Shown: positions 60,101-64,000 of the stretch, in pieces | How the letters are laid out: the number at the start of each line of letters is the position of its first letter | How positions within the stretch are numbered: position 1 is the first letter of the stretch | Source of the DNA: Geosiphon pyriformis | Taxonomy: Eukaryota > Glomeromycota > Glomeromycetes > Archaeosporales > Geosiphonaceae | Reading direction: 5' to 3' | Length of the DNA stretch: 64,000 nucleotides | Assembly (NCBI GenBank): GCA_016748015.1 | Contig: JAAOMT010000299.1 | Span: forward strand, 977,924 to 1,041,923 | Notes under the pieces: generated by a model | Told to the model about the DNA's origin: nothing | The model's database searches: none | Seen by the model: the letters and a program-made list of their open reading frames with translations, nothing else | Translations under genes and position numbers: made by a program

Positions 60101-62266
60101 TTCCTAAAATTGCTACTCAACGAGCAAGATTTTATTAAGCTTTTTAAGGAGTCAACAATACCCAGAAAAAATTTGACCGGGCATTCGTTCCATGACAGCA
60201 ACGACGTGCCCACAGAACTTAGGTCTCTGTTCATCAGTCACAATGTCATCATCTTCAAAAAGCAATAGACCTTGCCCTTCAACCTCAACATCATCTTTCT
60301 TTTTGTCGATCTTTTTTTTGTCAATCCCAGCACTTTCTTCCTTTTTCCTTTTCTTTTCTTCTTTCTCTTTTTTAGTCTGCCATACTTTTTCGGGGTCTAA
60401 TAATTCAACTGCAACAACGTCGCCCTCTAAGGCACGATTTCTGTCTTTAGAGCCGCAAATGTAAATATCGGCATCAAGAGATTCGGTCGTAACATAGGCA
60501 TCGGACCGATTTCTTTTGTTGATTCGTAAAACGCCTGATACCAATTGTCCCATTTTGAGAAGAGGCGGGAGAGAGGCCTGAGGCAAGTAAGGCGCGAAGA
60601 GGGACTTGCGTTGTTGTTGATTATTAACATTTTGTTGATTTTGCTGTTGTTTCCTTTGAATGACACCGAATTTTGGTAAAGGAAAAGACGAGAATGGTGT
60701 TACTGCATCAGAAACAGGTGAAGCAGCTGAGTTTTATTAAGGCAAACAAAATACGTGATGTTATTAATAAAAACACAAGAATAGGAATAAAGAAAAGTTG
60801 CGACTTGAACCAAAAATAATATTCAAAATGAAAATAAATAATTGATATCAAAGGTTAACAAAAAGTTCGAAATTATTCTCACTTGTTCTCCAATTGCTTT
60901 CAAAGTTCCTGGAATTACTACGACGATGCCCCTTTGCCTCTGGACCAGGTGACCTTCCCTGACTTTTCTCTAGCTCTTTCAAAACATCTTTACTGCCATT
61001 TAGTGCAACACTATGCCGTCGTTGATGAGTTGGAAGGGTCATTTTCAAACTACCAGGTGTAGTGTTGGTTGCCGGGATTAAGTTGTATCCAAGAGATTGA
61101 TGTCGTCTATGTGTTTTTTTGGCAGATGCTTGAACCTGCTCGTCTGAAGGTTTTTTGATCTCGAATGGAAATTTTGTGGCCATTTCTAGCTGTTTATCAG
61201 ATAAAGTCATATCTTCTAAAGTCAGAGCTTTACGGCTATTGGATGCCTTTTTGCGGCGTTTATTTTCATCATCTGATTCAGGAAAGTCATCTTCCTTTTT
61301 TTTAATTTCTATCTCTTTTTGTTGTTGGGCCTTACCCTTATCAAGACTCATTCGCCTCAAAGAAGAAATCGTATCTTGCAAGGCATTCTCAATGTCCAAG
61401 GGTTTCCCATCTTCAGAATCAGGAATTGCTTTTAAGGTACTGTTTGTTACCGATGTTGTCAGAGGAAAAGAGAAAGATACTGATGCACCCTTCTTGTGTT
61501 GCTTTGCAGCAGCACTTGATCGTTTGGCTATCACAGTTACACTGGATTCATTCCTTTTGTGCTTGGAAATTGTATCAAGAGTGGTTTCGTCGCCTTCTTT
61601 CTTTTCAGGTTTTTGTGGCTTTGGAGGAACAGGTAAATTCTTAAGGCTAGCGATTATTTGTTGAAGTGATTCCAAAGCTTCTGATTTATTTTCAGAGTCA
61701 TCTTTGCTGCCTTTGGTTTTAACAGAAACTCGAGCAGGGGAATTCTGTAATTCAGTAACGTTGGCCATTGATTTACCACGGCGATGAGCAGCCGATTTAT
61801 CTGAATTACTATTATTAACATTCTTATTCTTCACAATGACATCAGGCACATTCGCCGTTGATTTACGACGCTGTTGTTGGACTTGTTTAGTATCGTTCGA
61901 TTCAACTATTTCAGCATCTTTAGACCTGATTATTTCGGAACTTTCCGTGGAGACAGTACGATTTTTGCCAGGCCTTTTTTCTTTTTTCTTTTTTTCATCA
62001 TTAACATCGGTCCCAACAGTCTCATCAACTGTATTGGACTTGTTAGCCTTTGTATCTTTATTTTCGCTTTTTTGAGGGGCTTTCCAACTCTGGCGGTTTT
62101 GTTTCTTACGAGCTTGTTTTTCTGCAGGGTCTTCATGCACCGAGATGGCTTCAGTGTGGAACTTGGAACCAGTGGCAGAAAAGGATTCGTTGAGGAACGA
62201 AGTAGATGTTTCCGAGGTAGGAATGCTCAAAACGTGTTCGGCTGGAAGATTCGTTTTGTCGGACAT
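57166..62266 (-). CDS. SSD1: Ssd1-type RNase II (RNB) protein with intact catalytic Asp tetrad
   Basis: Exons on the minus strand: 62266-60883, 60726-60162, 60065-59891, 59820-59725, 59612-59140, 59073-58869, 58800-58549, 58471-58364, 58286-58103, 58013-57166; 4,290 nt, 1,429 residues. The N-terminal 460 residues are disordered, basic and Ser-rich, with HxRxxS sites at S166, S241, S391, S419 and S452 and an FSFP motif (265-268) fitting the [YF]xFP Cbk1 docking consensus. Cold-shock domains follow (about 500-740), interrupted by a Lys/Glu-rich insert. The RNB domain has [12 protein letters not shown] (D820, D826, D828, D829) and HFTSPIRRY near 1130. The C-terminal S1-like part ends in an acidic tail (about 1230-1330). 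Yeast Ssd1 binds mRNAs for wall proteins, is controlled by Cbk1 and lacks nuclease residues; this protein keeps them. DIS3L2 is the alternative name. Upstream ACG ATG fits a start at 62,266. Confidence 0.9.
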
Positions 62267-62399
62267 CGTCAAATAGGGCAGGACCTTTATTCTTTGGTTT
62301 TCCTGGGTGTACTACTGTATAAAAGAAGGAATGTCTTGCTATGTCCCAGAGCAACTCCCAAAATGTGTGACGAAATTGGTGGGCCTCAATGCCTGATTT

Positions 62400-63140
62400 A
62401 ATATATAGTCATATAGCTGATAGATATGGACATGCTGCGACAAAGTGAACATGATGTCACCATTGACTTGATGATTGAAAATTTTTATCAAAACAACGCG
62501 AACCATCTCACTCTTCTATAATTTTTAACAGATATGGCAAGTAAGCTTGACATTTATTAGCGTTTATGCCCTTATTAATTTTTAGGTTCAAAAATTGAAT
62601 ACATAGTATAATTCATAACTCTCTATTTCTCCATCAATAAAATTAATTATTAAAACTTTATAATCAAACATTAATTCATCTTTTGTTTCATCCATTTTCC
62701 TAAATAACACAACTTTAAATTGTTTTAAAAACACTTTTCTTTGGTTAGAAGTTTTTTAAAAAACACATTAAAAACAGTTTTAATATTGATTTTACTATTA
62801 AAAAAGTTTTAAAATTTATAGTATTAAAGTTTTTGTTTTTTTTGGCAATTTTTATAACTATTATTATTATTATTTTTTAAACAGCCTAAAAACAATTATT
62901 ATTACTAATAACTTTAATAATAATGAATTATTTTAAAAATTTTTGAATTGATTTTTTAAAAAAATTTAAGTTTTGGCTTTTTAACTTATTTTTGGTTTTT
63001 TTATCACCAATTTTAACAAAATAATTAATTTTAATTCAATTATAAATAACAATATTCTTTTAATTTACATAATTTTTTTTTATTTAATTAATAAGTGCAA
63101 TTCAATCATTATTTAATATACAGAAACAAACCAAGTAATT
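62400..63140. other. SSD1 upstream region and AT-rich spacer
   Basis: Moderate composition to about 62,560 (presumed promoter and 5' UTR of SSD1), then an AT-rich stretch with no coding or repeat signal. Confidence 0.5.
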
Positions 63141-63149
63141 CAAATTAAA

Positions 63150-64000
63150 TATGGTTTATGTGCTTATTACATGTGTTCAGCCACTTGAACTGGACAAAAC
63201 TACACTATATATACACACTAATCTCTAATCTATTATCTAAACCTGAAAAAAACAAACAAATCTTATGCAATCCAAAACTAACAGCAAAAAATTCAACAAT
63301 GCCAAACAAACAAACCACTTTAATTAAAAAAAATCTAAACAGACTGTTGTCTACTTTAAGCAATACTTCTTTATTATTGACCAAATTATTTTTTTTTATA
63401 TTAACTCTAAACTTTGACCTAAAATTTTACAGCTTATCATGATATATATTAGCCAAATAATAAACAAAATCAGTCATCATTAACACAGCCTTTTTCTTAT
63501 TCTTGAATCTCAATATTGCTTTATTAATCCAATTCTTAAAAATGAATTTTTTGTATATAATTTTATAAATACCAATATCTAATACTCTTAAAAAAAGAGT
63601 ATATAATACTAAAGATAATAATAGAAAACAAGATCTTACCAAGAACTTTTACAGTTTAGCATAATCTATTAAAATTTCAGAACAAATTAAAACATTTTTT
63701 AGACAAATAAAAACATAATCAAACAGTTTAATATTATTACAAAACAAATATAACACACCCAAATAATTTCTGTTATATAGTTTTTTCTTAACTGCAGTTG
63801 GCAGTTTCTTATAAACTGTTTTTATTAAATATTTATAAAATACTGCTAAAGTTTTGTTGGTAAAATCAACAAGTATATAAGAATTAAGATGCTAAACTAA
63901 AGCAATATAATGCTAATTAATAATCTAAATAAATAAGATTCACAAAATTTTTACACCTAAGTCTGTTTTTTATTAAGCATAATTAATTAATTAATATATA
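63150..64000 (-). mobile_element. LINE 3' relic, minus strand
   Basis: Aligns with the LINE at 16,850-17,600 in the same orientation: CACATGTAAT/AGCCACTTGAACTGG tail, AAACAAACAAATCTTATGCAA, then TTGGTAAAATCAACAAGTAT near 63,855. It is much more AT-rich and has no long frame. It runs to the window end. Confidence 0.65.

Noticed and set aside
60192-62401. Long plus-strand ORFs opposite SSD1
   Set aside because: They are shadows of the SSD1 exons; the minus-strand frame carries the recognisable motifs and consistent splice sites.

Overview
The window looks like nuclear DNA of an early-diverging filamentous fungus, most likely an arbuscular-mycorrhizal (Glomeromycotina, Rhizophagus-like) species. 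This is inferred from the very AT-rich DNA, short (about 55-400 nt) GT-AG introns, a CLU1/TIF31 gene and an Ssd1-type RNase II gene packed tail to tail, and a mass of decayed Ty3/gypsy and LINE elements. No database search was possible.

Layout. 1-10,744: two related Ty3/gypsy relics; a minus-strand copy (to 3,748) has inserted into an older plus-strand copy (3,749-10,744). 10,745-18,787: an AT-rich island bounded by an inverted repeat. It carries an unrecognised, probably broken minus-strand gene (12,323-13,986), a small intact gene for the CX9C protein Mdm35/TRIAP1 (14,151-14,495), a 2.2-kb AT desert and LINE 3' ends. 18,849-26,503: a minus-strand Ty3/gypsy element with both LTRs and a 4-bp target duplication, lacking integrase. 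26,835-49,540: a nest four levels deep. A LINE relic holds a solo LTR, which holds a 20-kb Ty3/gypsy element, which holds a second 9.87-kb Ty3/gypsy element of another family. 49,650-51,400: a MITE-like sequence and a decayed TnpB/Fanzor-like RuvC nuclease gene. 51,607-62,266: two host genes, CLU1 (plus, 18 exons) and SSD1 (minus, 10 exons), converging on a 269-bp gap. 62,400 to the end: an AT spacer and another LINE relic.

The retroelements share one unusual plan: LTR, an open frame without ATG, gag with a CCHC knuckle, protease, a Cys-rich domain, dUTPase, RT with YLDN in place of YxDD, RNase H, integrase, then a further conserved 3' ORF before the polypurine tract. Three divergent families keep this order, so the Cys-rich domain, dUTPase and 3' ORF are probably functional parts of one lineage. 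Most copies carry stop codons, and where two copies were compared by eye most differences are C-to-T or G-to-A.

The host genes appear intact. Both reconstructed splice chains keep frame (1,181 and 1,429 codons). The Ssd1 protein combines an intact RNase II Asp tetrad with five NDR-kinase HxRxxS sites and a Cbk1-type docking motif.
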